A DNA stretch of 60,569 bases from Prevotella sp. (GCA_022779305.1 JALFSW010000048.1:1-60569); one strand, 5' to 3'; positions 8,687-18,865 are shown, numbered from the stretch's first letter. Program-made: numbers and translations. The notes: a model not told the origin generated them from the sequence alone.

Positions 8687-10738
8687 CTATTTTTTTAATT
8701 CAGGATACTGAATGCGTGTGTGATAGATAGATTTCAGACGTTCTATGAGCACCTGTTTTGCCGTTCGGATGTCATGAAATGTGATTGGACAATCATTAAA
8801 GAAACCCTCTTTCACTTGCGCATCAATAAGTTTATTAACAAGGTTTCCGATACTCTCTTCAGTATATTCTTTCAACGAGCGTGTTGCAGCTTCAACCGTG
8901 TCGCTCATCATCAATATTGCTTGTTCTTTCGTATAAGGATTAGGACCTGGGTAGCGGAAAGGTGCTTCGTCGATAACCTCGTTGGGGTGTTCGTTTTGAT
9001 AAGTGATATAAAAATATTTCACCAATCCCGTTCCGTGGTGGGTCTTGATAAACATCTTGATTTCCTTTGGCAAATTGTATTCTTCAGCCAATCGCAAGCC
9101 TGCTGAAACATGATTGATAATGATGTTTGCACTTTCTAAGGGTGAAAGCTTCTTATGCGGATTAACACCCACTTGGTTTTCAGTGAAAAATACAGGGTTT
9201 TCCATCTTCCCAATATCATGATAAAGTGCACCAGTTCTAACGAGCTGACTCTTTGCGCCAATTTTATTGGCTATTTCAGCAGCCAAATTGCCCACAGTCA
9301 TAGAATGCTGAAGCGTTCCTGGTGCCACTTCGCTTAGTTTTCTTAGCAATTCATTGTTAGTATTGGAAAGTTCAAACATTGTTACCAATGAAACGAAGCC
9401 AAACAACTTCTCGATAACGAGCATCAACGGATAAGTAAAAAGCAAGAAGACACCATTGACTGCAAAGTGATAATAAATGCTTTGATCAAGTTTTGAAACA
9501 TCATCCGTTTGAATGAGCTGAATACCCAAATAAATCAAAGCCGATGCAAAGGTAACGAGGAAAGCCGTGATAAATATTTGGCTACGCCGTGAAAGTTCTT
9601 GCAAAGAATAGATCGCTACCCATCCAGCCACAATCTGCACAATGATGAACTCATACTGATACTTCACTGCCAAAGCACAAATGAGAATCATAGTGATATG
9701 TGCCGTAAACGCCGTTCTGGAATCCATAAAGACTCGAAAGAAGATGGCTGCCATACTAAAAGGAATCACATAAACGCTGAAAAAGTTATACTCAATCATC
9801 AACGATGTGAGAATAGGAAAGAGCAGAATGAGCATATAAAGCAAGGAAGCCTCTCGTTGTTTTTCAAATGTTTCTTTTCGGCTACGAAGCATGTAATAAG
9901 TGAAAAGCATCAAGAGTAACAAAACATAAATGCTTTGCCCAATAATGGTAGATATTACGCTATCTTTTCCCTCATTTTGTTTTTCCATTGCTTGTTCAAA
10001 GGAATGCAATATCCGATAGGTCTTAGCATCAACAATGTCGCCTCGGTCGATGATACGTTGCCCTTCGAGTACAATGCCCGATGCCTGCGGAACAAGGCTC
10101 AACATATCGTTCAGCTCACTTTCACTTCTTTCTTTATCATAAATGAGGTTGGGCTCAAGATATTCGTTGAGATTACATTGTTGGAGTTCCGACCTTTTAG
10201 CATGAAGATAGGAGTCTGCAAAGATGTTTTCGTAGGCTCCCATCGTGGTATAAAGTTCGCTAACAGGTTTGTTGAAAACCTGCTTTCCCGACACCACCTG
10301 AACAACACTTGCCGTGTCGCGCATAAGTTTTGTAAATTCAGACTGATTAAGAATACCCACCTCATAAATATCTGTCAATCGCTGCGCCACTGCTTTTGTA
10401 TATTCGGGAGGCAAACCAGGAATACCATCCTTATAATTTTGTAGGAACTCGGCTATTTTTTGCTTCCCAATATTGGATTTGAAAGTGAAGTAAGGCTTAA
10501 AACTCTGCATAATAGAGTCTCGTTCTTGGCTGAGTGTTTCTTCACTTTTAAAAATGGGGAAATCAAACTTAGCAATGAGTTGCTCATACATCCAAGGCTT
10601 TCCCTCATCGTAATGAAACATTTTTCCCTTTGTTCGAGGGAGAAAAGTAACGATGAGTGCCGTTGTAGCAAAGATGATGAAGAGCCGCAGTAGGGCTTTT
10701 TTCCAATGAATATCGTTCCAATCTTTGAATTTTATCAT
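8687..10738 (-). CDS. 7TM-HD family phosphohydrolase (PgpH-like)
   Basis: 683 residues. One N-terminal membrane helix (~15-33), a large extracytoplasmic 7TMR-HDED domain (~45-260), seven membrane helices (~265-450) and a cytoplasmic HD domain (~470-660). The HD domain shows TLQHS (~475-479), YHDIGKM (HD at 507-508) and a later TMMSDT-type motif (LMMSDTVEAA). The family member PgpH hydrolyses cyclic di-AMP, and this architecture is the standard Bacteroidota form. Substrate is inferred, not shown. Its start lies 110 bp from gltX, on the opposite strand. Confidence 0.88.
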   Translation of the reverse strand: MIKFKDWNDIHWKKALLRLFIIFATTALIVTFLPRTKGKMFHYDEGKPWMYEQLIAKFDFPIFKSEETLSQERDSIMQSFKPYFTFKSNIGKQKIAEFLQNYKDGIPGLPPEYTKAVAQRLTDIYEVGILNQSEFTKLMRDTASVVQVVSGKQVFNKPVSELYTTMGAYENIFADSYLHAKRSELQQCNLNEYLEPNLIYDKERSESELNDMLSLVPQASGIVLEGQRIIDRGDIVDAKTYRILHSFEQAMEKQNEGKDSVISTIIGQSIYVLLLLMLFTYYMLRSRKETFEKQREASLLYMLILLFPILTSLMIEYNFFSVYVIPFSMAAIFFRVFMDSRTAFTAHITMILICALAVKYQYEFIIVQIVAGWVAIYSLQELSRRSQIFITAFLVTFASALIYLGIQLIQTDDVSKLDQSIYYHFAVNGVFLLFTYPLMLVIEKLFGFVSLVTMFELSNTNNELLRKLSEVAPGTLQHSMTVGNLAAEIANKIGAKSQLVRTGALYHDIGKMENPVFFTENQVGVNPHKKLSPLESANIIINHVSAGLRLAEEYNLPKEIKMFIKTHHGTGLVKYFYITYQNEHPNEVIDEAPFRYPGPNPYTKEQAILMMSDTVEAATRSLKEYTEESIGNLVNKLIDAQVKEGFFNDCPITFHDIRTAKQVLIERLKSIYHTRIQYPELKK

Positions 10739-10815
10739 AATCTTGTCTCTTGCGTGAATATTGACTTGCGTATGCGAAAATACAAAAAAAATAGTGTATA
10801 GTCGAAAAAAAACAG

Positions 10816-10823
10816 TAATTTTG
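10816..10823 (+). promoter_or_regulatory. -7 box of the gltX promoter
   Basis: TAATTTTG fits TAnnTTTG. No TTTG lies at the right distance upstream. Predicted start near 10829 leaves a 20-nt leader before the ATG at 10849. Confidence 0.55.
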
Positions 10824-10848
10824 CAAAAAAATATACTATACTAATTCA

Positions 10849-12366
10849 ATGACAGACAGAAAAGTGAGGGTGCGCTTTGCGCCAAGTCCTACAGGGGCAC
10901 TGCACATTGGCGGTGTTCGCACAGCTTTGTTCAACTATCTTTTTGCACGGCAGCAAGGCGGAGAAATGCTTTTTCGTATCGAAGATACAGACTCAAATCG
11001 TTTTGTTGAAGGGGCAGAGGAGTATATCGTAGAGTCTTTTAAGTGGCTGGGTATAAACTTCGATGAGGGTGTTGGTTATGGCGGAAAATATGGACCATAT
11101 CGTCAGAGCGAACGTCGTGAGATCTATAAGAAATATGTCAATGAGTTGATTGATGCTGAAAAGGCATACATCGCCTTTGATACACCCGAAGAATTAGAGT
11201 CAAAGAGAAAGGAGATAGAGAACTTTCAGTATGATGCCAGCACGCGCATGAGCATGCGCAATTCGCTCACCTTACCCACAGAAGAAGTGAAACAAATGAT
11301 CGAAGACGGACAACAATATGTGGTTCGCTTCAAGATCGAGCCGGGCGAAGAAGTGCATATACATGATATGATACGTGGAGACGTGTGTGTGAAGACCGAA
11401 ATTTTGGACGACAAGGTGCTCTACAAGAGCGCAGATGAATTACCCACCTATCATCTTGCCAACATCGTTGACGATCATCTGATGGAAATCAGTCATGTTA
11501 TTCGTGGTGAAGAATGGTTGCCAAGCGCACCACTGCATGTTCTCCTTTATCGTGCTTTTGGATGGGAAACAACCATGCCTTGCTTTGCCCATTTGCCCCT
11601 GCTCTTAAAACCCGAGGGAAAAGGAAAGCTCAGCAAACGCGATGGCGACAGATTAGGTTTCCCTGTATTCCCCTTAGAATGGTGCGATCCAAAGACAGGA
11701 GAAACAAGTATGGGTTTCCGAGAAAGCGGTTATTTCCCAGAAGCTGTGGTGAATTTCTTAGCAATGCTCGGGTGGAATCCTGGTACAGAACAAGAAATCT
11801 TCACAATGGAAGAACTCATTGCCGCTTTTGACATAAAGAAATGTTCAAAGAGTGGCGCAAAATTCGATTATCAAAAAGGAATTTGGTTCAATCACGAATA
11901 CATTCTCCACAAAACAGATGAAGAAATAGCTGATCTTTTTGCTCCTATCGTAGCAAACAATGGTGTAGATGCAACCATGGAACAAGTAAAAACGGTGGTT
12001 CATTTGATGAAAGATCGCGTTAGCTTTGTGAAAGAATTGTGGGATTTATGCTCATTTTTCTTCATCCCACCAACAGAATATGACGAAAAAACGGCAAAAA
12101 AACGCTGGAAAGACTATTCTGCACAACAAATGACTGAACTTTCGGAAATATTGGCAGACATTGATGACTTCACCGTGGAAGGACAAGAACCAATTGTCAT
12201 GAAATGGGTAGAAGCAAAAGGCTATAAATTAGGCGACATCATGAATGCCTTCCGTTTGGCACTTGTCGGTATCGGAAAAGGACCTGGTATGTTCGACATC
12301 ACCGCTTTTTTGGGTAAAGAAGAAACATTGCGTCGTTTGCACGCAGCCATCGAAACTTTAGGGTAA
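10849..12366 (+). CDS. gltX: Glutamyl-tRNA synthetase
   Basis: 505 residues, normal for the enzyme. It charges tRNA(Glu) with glutamate. Class I signatures are visible: the HIGH-type motif [19 protein letters not shown] near the N-terminus and the KMSKS-type motif [13 protein letters not shown] near residue 260. The Rossmann catalytic core is followed by the helical anticodon-binding domain. The ATG at 10849 directly precedes the conserved [11 protein letters not shown] start and lies just after a -7 promoter box. waaA follows 50 bp downstream and may be cotranscribed. Confidence 0.97.
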   Translation: MTDRKVRVRFAPSPTGALHIGGVRTALFNYLFARQQGGEMLFRIEDTDSNRFVEGAEEYIVESFKWLGINFDEGVGYGGKYGPYRQSERREIYKKYVNELIDAEKAYIAFDTPEELESKRKEIENFQYDASTRMSMRNSLTLPTEEVKQMIEDGQQYVVRFKIEPGEEVHIHDMIRGDVCVKTEILDDKVLYKSADELPTYHLANIVDDHLMEISHVIRGEEWLPSAPLHVLLYRAFGWETTMPCFAHLPLLLKPEGKGKLSKRDGDRLGFPVFPLEWCDPKTGETSMGFRESGYFPEAVVNFLAMLGWNPGTEQEIFTMEELIAAFDIKKCSKSGAKFDYQKGIWFNHEYILHKTDEEIADLFAPIVANNGVDATMEQVKTVVHLMKDRVSFVKELWDLCSFFFIPPTEYDEKTAKKRWKDYSAQQMTELSEILADIDDFTVEGQEPIVMKWVEAKGYKLGDIMNAFRLALVGIGKGPGMFDITAFLGKEETLRRLHAAIETLG

Positions 12367-12416
12367 AACGGTGGATGGTGTGTGGCAGAGAATGCAATCA
12401 ACAGAAAGAATGCAGT

Positions 12417-13661
12417 ATGCTCTATAATATAGTAATGTATGTGATGCAGATGGTTGTCGCATTTTGGAGTCTTTTCAATGAAAAGATGCGCAAAATGTGG
12501 CAAGGCGAGCGGGCTTCTTTTGAAGTACTCCGTCAGAAAGTAGACCCACGTGCAAAGTACGTGTGGTTTCATGCTGCATCATTGGGTGAGTTTGAGCAAG
12601 GGCGTCCGTTGATAGAAGCCATCAGAGCACAATATCCCGACTATAAGATTTTGCTCACATTCTTTTCACCCTCAGGTTATGAAGTGCGGAAAAACTACGA
12701 GGGTGCCGATATTGTCACCTATCTGCCAATAGACACTTTTGGGAATGCACGCCGCTTTTTGCGCACGATTCGTCCCGTAATGGCGTTCTTCATCAAGTAT
12801 GAATTTTGGTATAATTACCTACATATACTCCGTCATCGCAACATTCCTGTATACAGTGTTTCAAGCATCTTTCGCCCCGATCAAGTATTTTTCAAATGGT
12901 ATGGCAAGGGCTATGGACGTGTGTTGAGATGTTTCACCCACTATTTTGTGCAGAATGAAGAAAGCAAACGATTGTTAGCCACCATTGGAATAGACGCTGT
13001 TGATGTGGTGGGCGATACACGTTTTGATCGTGTTTTGCAGGTGAGAAAGGCTGCAAAAGTTTTGCCCAAGGTGGAAGCGTTTGTCGTTGGGAAAAGCGAA
13101 AATGCAGAAAGACGTCCTGTTTTTGTTGCAGGTTCATCGTGGCAGCCCGATGAAGAGATCTTCTTACGCTATTTTTCTGCATATGATGATTGGAAAATTA
13201 TTATCGCCCCACACGTCATTGACGCTGTACACCTTGAACAAATCGTCCATCTTGCAGGCAATAAAAAGATGGTTCGCTATTCAGAAGTAACACCCAATGA
13301 GGCTGCGCAGGCAGATGTTTTGATTATAGACTGCTTTGGCTTGTTGTCGTCTGTTTATCATTATGGCAACATAGCCTATGTAGGTGGTGGCTTTGGTGTG
13401 GGCATTCACAATGTGTTGGAAGCTGCCGTGTGGGGCATTCCCGTGATTTTTGGACCGAATAATAAAAATTTCGATGAGGCACAAGGATTGTTGAAAGTAG
13501 GCGGAGGGTTTGAAATTAAAAACTTTGAAGACTTTTCAGACTTGATGAAACGTTTGCAGTCCAACAATGCATTGCTAACAACGAGTGCTTCAGCAGCAGA
13601 AAAATTTGTGGAGAATTTAGCAGGTGCAACCGATAAAATTCTTTCAAAAGTAAGGTTATGA
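12417..13661 (+). CDS. waaA: 3-deoxy-D-manno-octulosonic acid (Kdo) transferase
   Basis: 414 residues from the ATG at 12417. The open frame begins 14 codons earlier, but those residues are not conserved. The enzyme adds Kdo from CMP-Kdo to lipid A precursor on the inner face of the inner membrane. Visible features are an N-terminal membrane anchor (YVMQMVVAFWSLF), VWFHAASLGEFEQ (with the conserved acidic residue), FFSPSGYEVRKNY, KYEFWYNYL and the GT-B C-terminal motif FGVGIHNVLEAAVWGIPVIFGP with NFDEA. The stop overlaps the start of the following gene by 4 bp. Confidence 0.94.
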   Translation: MLYNIVMYVMQMVVAFWSLFNEKMRKMWQGERASFEVLRQKVDPRAKYVWFHAASLGEFEQGRPLIEAIRAQYPDYKILLTFFSPSGYEVRKNYEGADIVTYLPIDTFGNARRFLRTIRPVMAFFIKYEFWYNYLHILRHRNIPVYSVSSIFRPDQVFFKWYGKGYGRVLRCFTHYFVQNEESKRLLATIGIDAVDVVGDTRFDRVLQVRKAAKVLPKVEAFVVGKSENAERRPVFVAGSSWQPDEEIFLRYFSAYDDWKIIIAPHVIDAVHLEQIVHLAGNKKMVRYSEVTPNEAAQADVLIIDCFGLLSSVYHYGNIAYVGGGFGVGIHNVLEAAVWGIPVIFGPNNKNFDEAQGLLKVGGGFEIKNFEDFSDLMKRLQSNNALLTTSASAAEKFVENLAGATDKILSKVRL

Positions 13662-14155
13662 AGTATCAAATAACGTGTGATCATTGTGGTAGTCAATTTT
13701 TGGTAGAGGCAAAAGGCGGACAGATTATCGAATGTTCTTGTCCGCATTGTTTCCGCTTGATGCAGATGCAGATGCCCTTTGTGGCAAAAAACGAACATTA
13801 TCGAACAACGGAAAGTGGGGAATATGGTGCACCACCACAATCGCCTATCAGACGAAAACAACAACGTAGCGGTATGGGGTGGGTTATTGTTTTGTTTTTC
13901 TTGGTTTTGATGGCAGCAGGCGTTGGGGCTTATCTCTATTTGAAATCGGAGACACCATCACCCATAGAACCCACGCACAGTGGTTTAGACACCATTCCTT
14001 ACACCATCGAACAAGAAGAAGTACCTATTGAAGCTCCACAAATAGACACGCAAATGATCGCACCCCTGCCCACTGAGGAAGTTCCTAACACAGAAGATTA
14101 TAATACGGATATGCACGATTCAGTAGCAGTTGATGGCGCAATGGAAAATCCTTAA
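13658..14155 (+). CDS. Zinc-ribbon, single-pass membrane protein
   Basis: 165 residues. The N-terminus has a four-cysteine zinc ribbon: CDHC near residue 7 and CSCPHC near residue 29. A basic linker leads to one membrane helix (~70-90, VIVLFFLVLMAAGVGAYLYL), and the remainder is an acidic, Pro/Thr-rich exported tail. The layout (cytoplasmic zinc ribbon, one helix, outside tail) resembles MJ0042-type zinc-finger membrane proteins, but no specific family is recognised. The ATG overlaps the waaA stop by 4 bp, indicating translational coupling. Confidence 0.7.
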   Translation: MKYQITCDHCGSQFLVEAKGGQIIECSCPHCFRLMQMQMPFVAKNEHYRTTESGEYGAPPQSPIRRKQQRSGMGWVIVLFFLVLMAAGVGAYLYLKSETPSPIEPTHSGLDTIPYTIEQEEVPIEAPQIDTQMIAPLPTEEVPNTEDYNTDMHDSVAVDGAMENP

Positions 14156-14288
14156 ATATGCAATGAAACATATAGGTGTTTGACAACAACAAATAGGATT
14201 GCCAGAAGTTGTGAATAAATATAGTACTCATACAACTATTATTTATTGAAGAAAATAAAGAAACAGCATAAAAGAAAACAGAAACAAC

Positions 14289-15377
14289 ATGGGAAAGATT
14301 ATATTAACGGGCGACCGCCCAACAGGAAAACTCCATCTCGGACATTATGTAGGTTCGCTCAGACGAAGAGTAGAATTGCAGAGCGAGGGCGATTTCGATA
14401 AGATGTTTGTCTTTATGGCAGATGTTCAGGCATTGACAGACAATGCAGAAAATCCAGAGAAGATTCGTCAGAACATCATCGAAGTGGCTTTAGATTATCT
14501 TTCGGCAGGCTTAGATCCCACAAAATCTACTTTATTCATTCAGAGTCAGATACCCGAAATTGCAGAATTAACGACCTATATGATGAATCTTGTTTCCGTG
14601 AGCCGTGTGCAACGCAACCCAACGGTGAAGACAGAAATCAAGATGCGCAACTTTGAAGCCAATCTGCCAATGGGTTTCTTTTGTTATCCTGTGTCGCAGG
14701 CAGCCGACATTGCCGCTTTCAAGGCTACAACCATTCCCGTTGGTGAAGACCAAGAGCCAATGATAGAACTTACACGCGAGATTGTGCGCCGCTTCAACAA
14801 TGTTTATGCTCCCGTCTTGGTAGAACCCAATATTATGTTGCCAGAGAATGCCACTGCCCGCCGTCTGCCAGGAACAGATGGTAAGGAGAAAATGAGTAAG
14901 AGTTTGGGCAATTGCATTTATCTTTCTGATGATGCTGACACAGTATGGACAAAGGTAAAAGGGATGTACACTGATCCAACACACGTGAATGTTTCAGACC
15001 CTGGACATGTGGAGGGTAATGCCGTTTTCACCTATCTTGATGCTTTCTCAAGCGATGCCGATTTTGCTGAATTTTGGCCAGAGTTCAGTAATCTTGATGA
15101 ACTAAAGGCTGCCTATACGGCTGGTGGTATTGGCGATATGAAGTGTAAAAAGTTCCTGAACAGCGTACTTCAAAAGATGCTCGAACCCATGCGTGTTCGC
15201 CGTAAGGAATTTGAACAAGACATTCCCGAAATCTATAACATCTTGAAACAAGGATCTTTGGCTGCGCGTGAAACAGCTACACAAACGCTTGATGAAGTGA
15301 GAGCAGCTATGCAAATCAATTATTTTGAAGACGCAGAACTCATCCGTAGTCAAGCCGAGCGTTTCAAAAAAGGATAG
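14289..15377 (+). CDS. trpS: Tryptophanyl-tRNA synthetase
   Basis: 362 residues. It charges tRNA(Trp); its likely substrate, tRNA-Trp, is encoded at 18898. Class I signatures: [17 protein letters not shown] (HIGH) and [15 protein letters not shown] (KMSKS near residue 200). The middle contains [10 protein letters not shown] and [16 protein letters not shown], typical of TrpRS. It appears to stand alone, 133 bp after the zinc-ribbon gene and ended by the stem-loop at 15407-15459. Confidence 0.97.
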   Translation: MGKIILTGDRPTGKLHLGHYVGSLRRRVELQSEGDFDKMFVFMADVQALTDNAENPEKIRQNIIEVALDYLSAGLDPTKSTLFIQSQIPEIAELTTYMMNLVSVSRVQRNPTVKTEIKMRNFEANLPMGFFCYPVSQAADIAAFKATTIPVGEDQEPMIELTREIVRRFNNVYAPVLVEPNIMLPENATARRLPGTDGKEKMSKSLGNCIYLSDDADTVWTKVKGMYTDPTHVNVSDPGHVEGNAVFTYLDAFSSDADFAEFWPEFSNLDELKAAYTAGGIGDMKCKKFLNSVLQKMLEPMRVRRKEFEQDIPEIYNILKQGSLAARETATQTLDEVRAAMQINYFEDAELIRSQAERFKKG

Positions 15378-15406
15378 GAAAGTAAAATAATTATCTTATA
15401 AGGAAG

Positions 15407-15459
15407 GCGGTCTAATAGATATTTGAGAGGCTTCAGTCCCTAAATATCCATTAGACCGC
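15407..15459 (+). terminator. Strong stem-loop after trpS
   Basis: GCGGTCTAAT (15407-15416) pairs exactly with ATTAGACCGC (15450-15459), and ATATTT/AAATAT extends the stem inside. There is no clean T-run after it, only TTATTTTAG about 10 nt on. Probably the trpS 3' end. Confidence 0.55.
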
Positions 15460-15537
15460 TAACATATCTTATTTTAGCATACTATTGAAGAAAATGCGCT
15501 TTCATGTAGGAAATACTTAATAAAGATGGGCAAAATA

Positions 15538-15569
15538 TTTGGCAGAAAAGAAAATAAGCTGTAATTTTG
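15538..15569 (+). promoter_or_regulatory. Promoter of the rpsU operon
   Basis: TTTG (15538-15541), 20 bp, TAATTTTG (15562-15569). Consensus fit. Predicted start near 15576, giving a ~60-nt leader before rpsU. Confidence 0.75.
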
Positions 15570-15634
15570 CAGTCGATAAAGTGGCACATAGCCGCTTAAA
15601 TGAATGTTTAACAATTAAAATTTAAAGCAAAAAG

Positions 15635-15826
15635 ATGATTATTGTACCCGTAAAAGATGGTGAAAACATCGAGAGAGCATTGAAAAAATTTAAGAGAAAG
15701 TTTGAAAAGACAGGCGTTGTTAAGGAATTACGCGCACGTCAGCAATTTGACAAACCTTCTGTTAAAAGACGCTTGAAGATGGAACGTGCCATCTACGTAC
15801 AAAAACTTCGTGACGCAGAAGAATAA
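15635..15826 (+). CDS. rpsU: 30S ribosomal protein bS21
   Basis: 63 residues beginning MIIVPVKDGENIERALKKFKRKFEK, the bS21 signature. It is a component of the 30S platform. In Bacteroidota this protein helps cover the anti-Shine-Dalgarno end of 16S rRNA, in line with the scarcity of Shine-Dalgarno sequences here. First gene of rpsU-xerC-hpf. No GGAGG precedes its ATG; the leader is A/T-rich. Confidence 0.96.
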   Translation: MIIVPVKDGENIERALKKFKRKFEKTGVVKELRARQQFDKPSVKRRLKMERAIYVQKLRDAEE

Positions 15827-15891
15827 AAGTGATTGAAAATTTGGTAGAATAAAAGAATTTTCGTAAATTCGTTGCCAAGAAATAAGCAAAA

Positions 15892-16779
15892 ATGCTGTCA
15901 ATAGAAAAATTCTTGGATTATTTGCAGTATGAAAGAGGGAACTCTTTGCTGACAATAGAGAACTATGGGCAAGATTTAAAAGATTTTGAAAAGTTCTACA
16001 AGACTATTGACGCAAAACTAACTTGGGCGTTCATTGATACTGATATCGTTAGGGCATGGGTAGAGGAAATGATGGATCGCGGCAACGCACCATCCTCTGT
16101 TAATCGAAGATTGAGTGCGCTGCGTTCATTTTATAAATATGGACTGAAGCGCAATCTTGTTGATCGCGACCCTGTTTATAAAATCCAAGGTCCAAAGCGA
16201 GTAAAGCCTCTGCCACAGTTTCTAAAAGAAAGCGAAATTAATCAATTGCTGGATAAGGAAACACTGGAAAAGAGTTATGAGGATTGGTTTGCAAAAATCA
16301 TCATACTCACACTTTATTCAACAGGTATACGATTATCAGAACTAGTTGGGCTAAATGACAAAGATGTAGATTTCTTAAACTGTGAATTAAAGGTTACGGG
16401 TAAAAGAAATAAACAGCGCATCATTCCATTTGGCGAAGAACTAAAGAACGAGTTAATTGCTTATCAAAGAAAACGCGACAGCGAGATCAAAACAAAAGAA
16501 TCTTCTGCGTTATTTCTTACAAAAAAAGGGCAACGCGTAAAAAGTGGGAATGTACGAGAAATTGTAAAAAAACAATTATCATCCGTTTCAACACTAAAAA
16601 AAAAGACGCCTCATGTGCTTCGACACACGTTCGCAACAGTTATGCTTAACCATAAGGCAGGCTTAGAAAGTGTAAAAAAGTTGCTCGGACATGAAAATCT
16701 TGCAACAACAGAGATTTATACGCATACAACGTTCGAGCAATTGAGAGAGATATATAAAGAAGCTCATCCACGAGCATAA
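15892..16779 (+). CDS. xerC: Tyrosine recombinase XerC/XerD type
   Basis: 295 residues. It resolves chromosome dimers at dif together with a partner recombinase. N-terminal SAM-like DNA-binding domain (FLDYLQYERGNSLLTIENY), then the catalytic domain with STGIRLSELVGL (Arg I), HVLRHTFATVML (H-x-x-R), LLGHENLATTEIYTHTT (final His and Tyr nucleophile). The position between rpsU and hpf is the conserved Bacteroidota location of xerC rather than a phage integrase. The catalytic residues look complete. Confidence 0.92.
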   Translation: MLSIEKFLDYLQYERGNSLLTIENYGQDLKDFEKFYKTIDAKLTWAFIDTDIVRAWVEEMMDRGNAPSSVNRRLSALRSFYKYGLKRNLVDRDPVYKIQGPKRVKPLPQFLKESEINQLLDKETLEKSYEDWFAKIIILTLYSTGIRLSELVGLNDKDVDFLNCELKVTGKRNKQRIIPFGEELKNELIAYQRKRDSEIKTKESSALFLTKKGQRVKSGNVREIVKKQLSSVSTLKKKTPHVLRHTFATVMLNHKAGLESVKKLLGHENLATTEIYTHTTFEQLREIYKEAHPRA

Positions 16780-16791
16780 ACTTTTAAAATT

Positions 16792-16796
16792 GGAGG
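16792..16796 (+). promoter_or_regulatory. Shine-Dalgarno sequence before hpf
   Basis: GGAGG with five bases to the ATG at 16802, an optimal spacing. Neighbouring genes in this window have A/T-rich leaders without such a site. It fixes the hpf start at 16802 rather than the upstream TTG at 16790. Confidence 0.6.
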
Positions 16797-16801
16797 TATT
16801 T

Positions 16802-17101
16802 ATGGAAATTAAAATTCAATCAATCCGTTTTGATGCTACCGAAAAATTAGAAGCCTTTATTATTAAAAAGGTAGAGAAATTAGAAAAGTCTTACGAAGAT
16901 ATTCAGAAAGTAGAGGTGCAATTAAAGGTGGAAAAACCTGCAACGGCATTGAACAAAACGACAAGTCTCACCGTAACAGCACCAGGATTGGTTTTGTTTG
17001 CAGAGAAAACTTGCGACACATTTGAGGAAGGTCTTGATCTTTCGCTTGATGCAATGAAGGTTCAGCTCACCAAAGCAAAGGAAAAACAAAGAAAAAAATA
17101 A
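16802..17101 (+). CDS. hpf: Ribosome hibernation promoting factor, short form
   Basis: 99 residues, the length of short HPF/YfiA-type proteins. It has MEIKIQSIRFDATEKLEAFI, a KKVEKLEKSYEDI helix and a highly basic C-terminal end. It binds in the 30S decoding region and silences idle ribosomes. Its location after rpsU and xerC and before the tRNA-tuf cluster is conserved in the phylum. It is preceded by an unusual GGAGG and followed by a small stem-loop that overlaps the promoter of the tRNA operon. Confidence 0.92.
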   Translation: MEIKIQSIRFDATEKLEAFIIKKVEKLEKSYEDIQKVEVQLKVEKPATALNKTTSLTVTAPGLVLFAEKTCDTFEEGLDLSLDAMKVQLTKAKEKQRKK

Positions 17102-17116
17102 AAAAACTCCATTTTT

Positions 17117-17148
17117 ATTTGGAGGATAAAAAATAAAGTAGTATCTTT
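17117..17148 (+). promoter_or_regulatory. Promoter of the tRNA-tuf operon
   Basis: TTTG (17117-17120), 20 bp, TATCTTTG (17141-17148). Predicted start near 17155, 43 nt before the first tRNA. Confidence 0.78.
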
Positions 17149-17197
17149 GCAGCCGTTTTACAGCAAGTGTGAAATTAAGAGCCTAACGGCTGCAATT

Positions 17198-17271
17198 GCC
17201 TCTTTAGCTCAGTTGGCCAGAGCACGTGATTTGTAATCTCGGGGTCGTTGGTTCGAATCCGACAAGAGGCT
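17198..17271 (+). tRNA. tRNA-Thr (anticodon TGT)
   Basis: 74 nt. Acceptor GCCTCTT pairs with AAGAGGC. The anticodon loop TTTGTAA gives TGT and the T-loop is GGTTCGAATCC. First of four tRNAs in the order Thr-Tyr-Gly-Thr before tuf, the same order as thrU-tyrU-glyT-thrT-tufB in E. coli. Confidence 0.95.
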
Positions 17272-17276
17272 CAAAA

Positions 17277-17358
17277 GGGTAGTTTCCAGAGTGGCCAAAT
17301 GGGGCAGACTGTAAATCTGCTGCTTCTAGCTTCGGTGGTTCGAATCCATCACTACCCA
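17277..17358 (+). tRNA. tRNA-Tyr (anticodon GTA)
   Basis: 82 nt. Acceptor GGGTAGT pairs with ACTACCC, the loop contains CTGTAAA (anticodon GTA), and there is a long class II variable arm (GCTTCTAGCTTC). Confidence 0.95.
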
Positions 17359-17428
17359 CTCAGTTAAAAACTTAACTTTAAGTTTGGTTGACTTTCTTTA
17401 AAAGCAAGAAATCAGCTTAAAGAACAAT

Positions 17429-17501
17429 GCGGAAATAGCTCAGTTGATAGAGCACTAGCCTTCCAAGCTGGGGGTCGCGGGTTTGAGCCCCGTTTTCCGC
17501 T
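17429..17501 (+). tRNA. tRNA-Gly (anticodon TCC)
   Basis: 73 nt. Acceptor GCGGAAA pairs with TTTCCGC, anticodon loop CTTCCAA gives TCC. Confidence 0.95.
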
Positions 17502-17509
17502 CAAGTCTT

Positions 17510-17581
<72 letters not shown>

Positions 17582-17655
17582 CTACTACTTCTGTTTTAAA
17601 TTTAGTACAGAAGAAACAAAACGATTATTCATTATAATAAAATAAAAAATAAGCT

Positions 17656-18846
17656 ATGGCTAAAGAGACATTTCAGCGTACCAAACCCCATGTTAATATT
17701 GGTACAATTGGTCACGTAGACCACGGTAAGACTACTTTGACAGCTGCTATCTCTAAAACTCTTCATGATAAGGGTTTCGGTGCAGAAGAAGCTAAGTCTT
17801 TCGATCAGATTGATAACGCTCCTGAAGAAAAAGAACGTGGTATTACCATTAACTCTTCACACATCGAATACGAAACTGCAAATCGTCACTATGCACACGT
17901 TGACTGTCCTGGTCACGCTGACTATGTGAAAAACATGGTTACTGGTGCTGCTCAAATGGATGGTGCTATCTTGGTTTGTGCTGCAACAGACGGTCCTATG
18001 CCTCAAACACGTGAGCACGTATTGCTCGCTCGTCAGGTGAACGTTCCTCGTTTGGTTGTTTTCTTGAACAAGTGTGATATGGTTGATGATGAGGAAATGC
18101 TTGAGCTCGTAGAAATGGAGCTTATCGAAATCCTCACACAATATGAATACGAAGAAGATACCCCTATCATCCGTGGTTCTGCACTTGGTGGTTTGAATGG
18201 TGTTGACAAATGGGCTGATAAGATCATGGAACTCATGGATACAGTTGATACTTGGATTCAAGAGCCTCCTCGCGCAACAGATAAGCCTTTCTTGATGCCT
18301 ATTGAAGACGTATTCTCTATTACTGGTCGTGGTACAGTAGCAACAGGTCGTATCGAAACTGGTGTTATCCACGTAGGTGATGAAGTAGAATTGCTCGGTT
18401 TGGGTGAAGATAAGAAATCTACTGTAACTGGTGTTGAAATGTTCCGCAAACTTCTTGATGAAGGACAAGCTGGTGACAACGTAGGTCTTCTCCTCCGTGG
18501 TATCGACAAAGCTGAAATCAAACGTGGTATGGTACTTTGCCACCCAGGTCAGATTAAGCCATTCAAGAAATTCAAGGCAACTGTATATATCTTGAAGAAA
18601 GAAGAAGGTGGTCGTCATACTCCATTCGGAAACAAGTATCGTCCACAATTCTACCTCCGTACGATGGACTGTACAGGTGAAATCACATTGCCAGAAGGTG
18701 TAGAAATGGTTATGCCTGGTGACAACGTAGAAATCACTGTAGAACTCATCTACGCTGTAGCTCTGAACCCAGGTCTCCGTTTCGCTATCCGTGAAGGTGG
18801 TCGTACAGTAGGTTCTGGTCAGATTACAGAAGTATTCGAAGATTAA
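17656..18846 (+). CDS. tuf: Elongation factor Tu
   Basis: 396 residues. A GTPase that delivers aminoacyl-tRNA to the ribosome. G1 is GHVDHGKTT, switch I has [14 protein letters not shown]3 is DCPGHADY, G4 is NKCD and G5 is GSALG. Domains II and III are complete through the C-terminal [12 protein letters not shown]. Codon use is strongly biased, as expected for a highly expressed gene. It follows the four-tRNA operon and is followed by a stem-loop and tRNA-Trp. Confidence 0.98.
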   Translation: MAKETFQRTKPHVNIGTIGHVDHGKTTLTAAISKTLHDKGFGAEEAKSFDQIDNAPEEKERGITINSSHIEYETANRHYAHVDCPGHADYVKNMVTGAAQMDGAILVCAATDGPMPQTREHVLLARQVNVPRLVVFLNKCDMVDDEEMLELVEMELIEILTQYEYEEDTPIIRGSALGGLNGVDKWADKIMELMDTVDTWIQEPPRATDKPFLMPIEDVFSITGRGTVATGRIETGVIHVGDEVELLGLGEDKKSTVTGVEMFRKLLDEGQAGDNVGLLLRGIDKAEIKRGMVLCHPGQIKPFKKFKATVYILKKEEGGRHTPFGNKYRPQFYLRTMDCTGEITLPEGVEMVMPGDNVEITVELIYAVALNPGLRFAIREGGRTVGSGQITEVFED

Positions 18847-18865
18847 TTCGGAATGCTAACATAAA

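Noticed and set aside
15407..15459. trpS stem-loop as another copy of the AACCCAAATCGG repeat
   Set aside because: It shares only GGTCTAAT by chance; the flanking ends and inner segment of the repeat are absent.
15892..16779. xerC as a phage or transposon integrase
   Set aside because: Its location between rpsU and hpf is the conserved chromosomal site in this phylum and there are no phage genes or att sites around.
17857..18648. 263-codon open frame on the minus strand opposite tuf
   Set aside because: It is the mirror of a highly biased tuf gene; the translation is Cys/His/Thr-rich without motifs.
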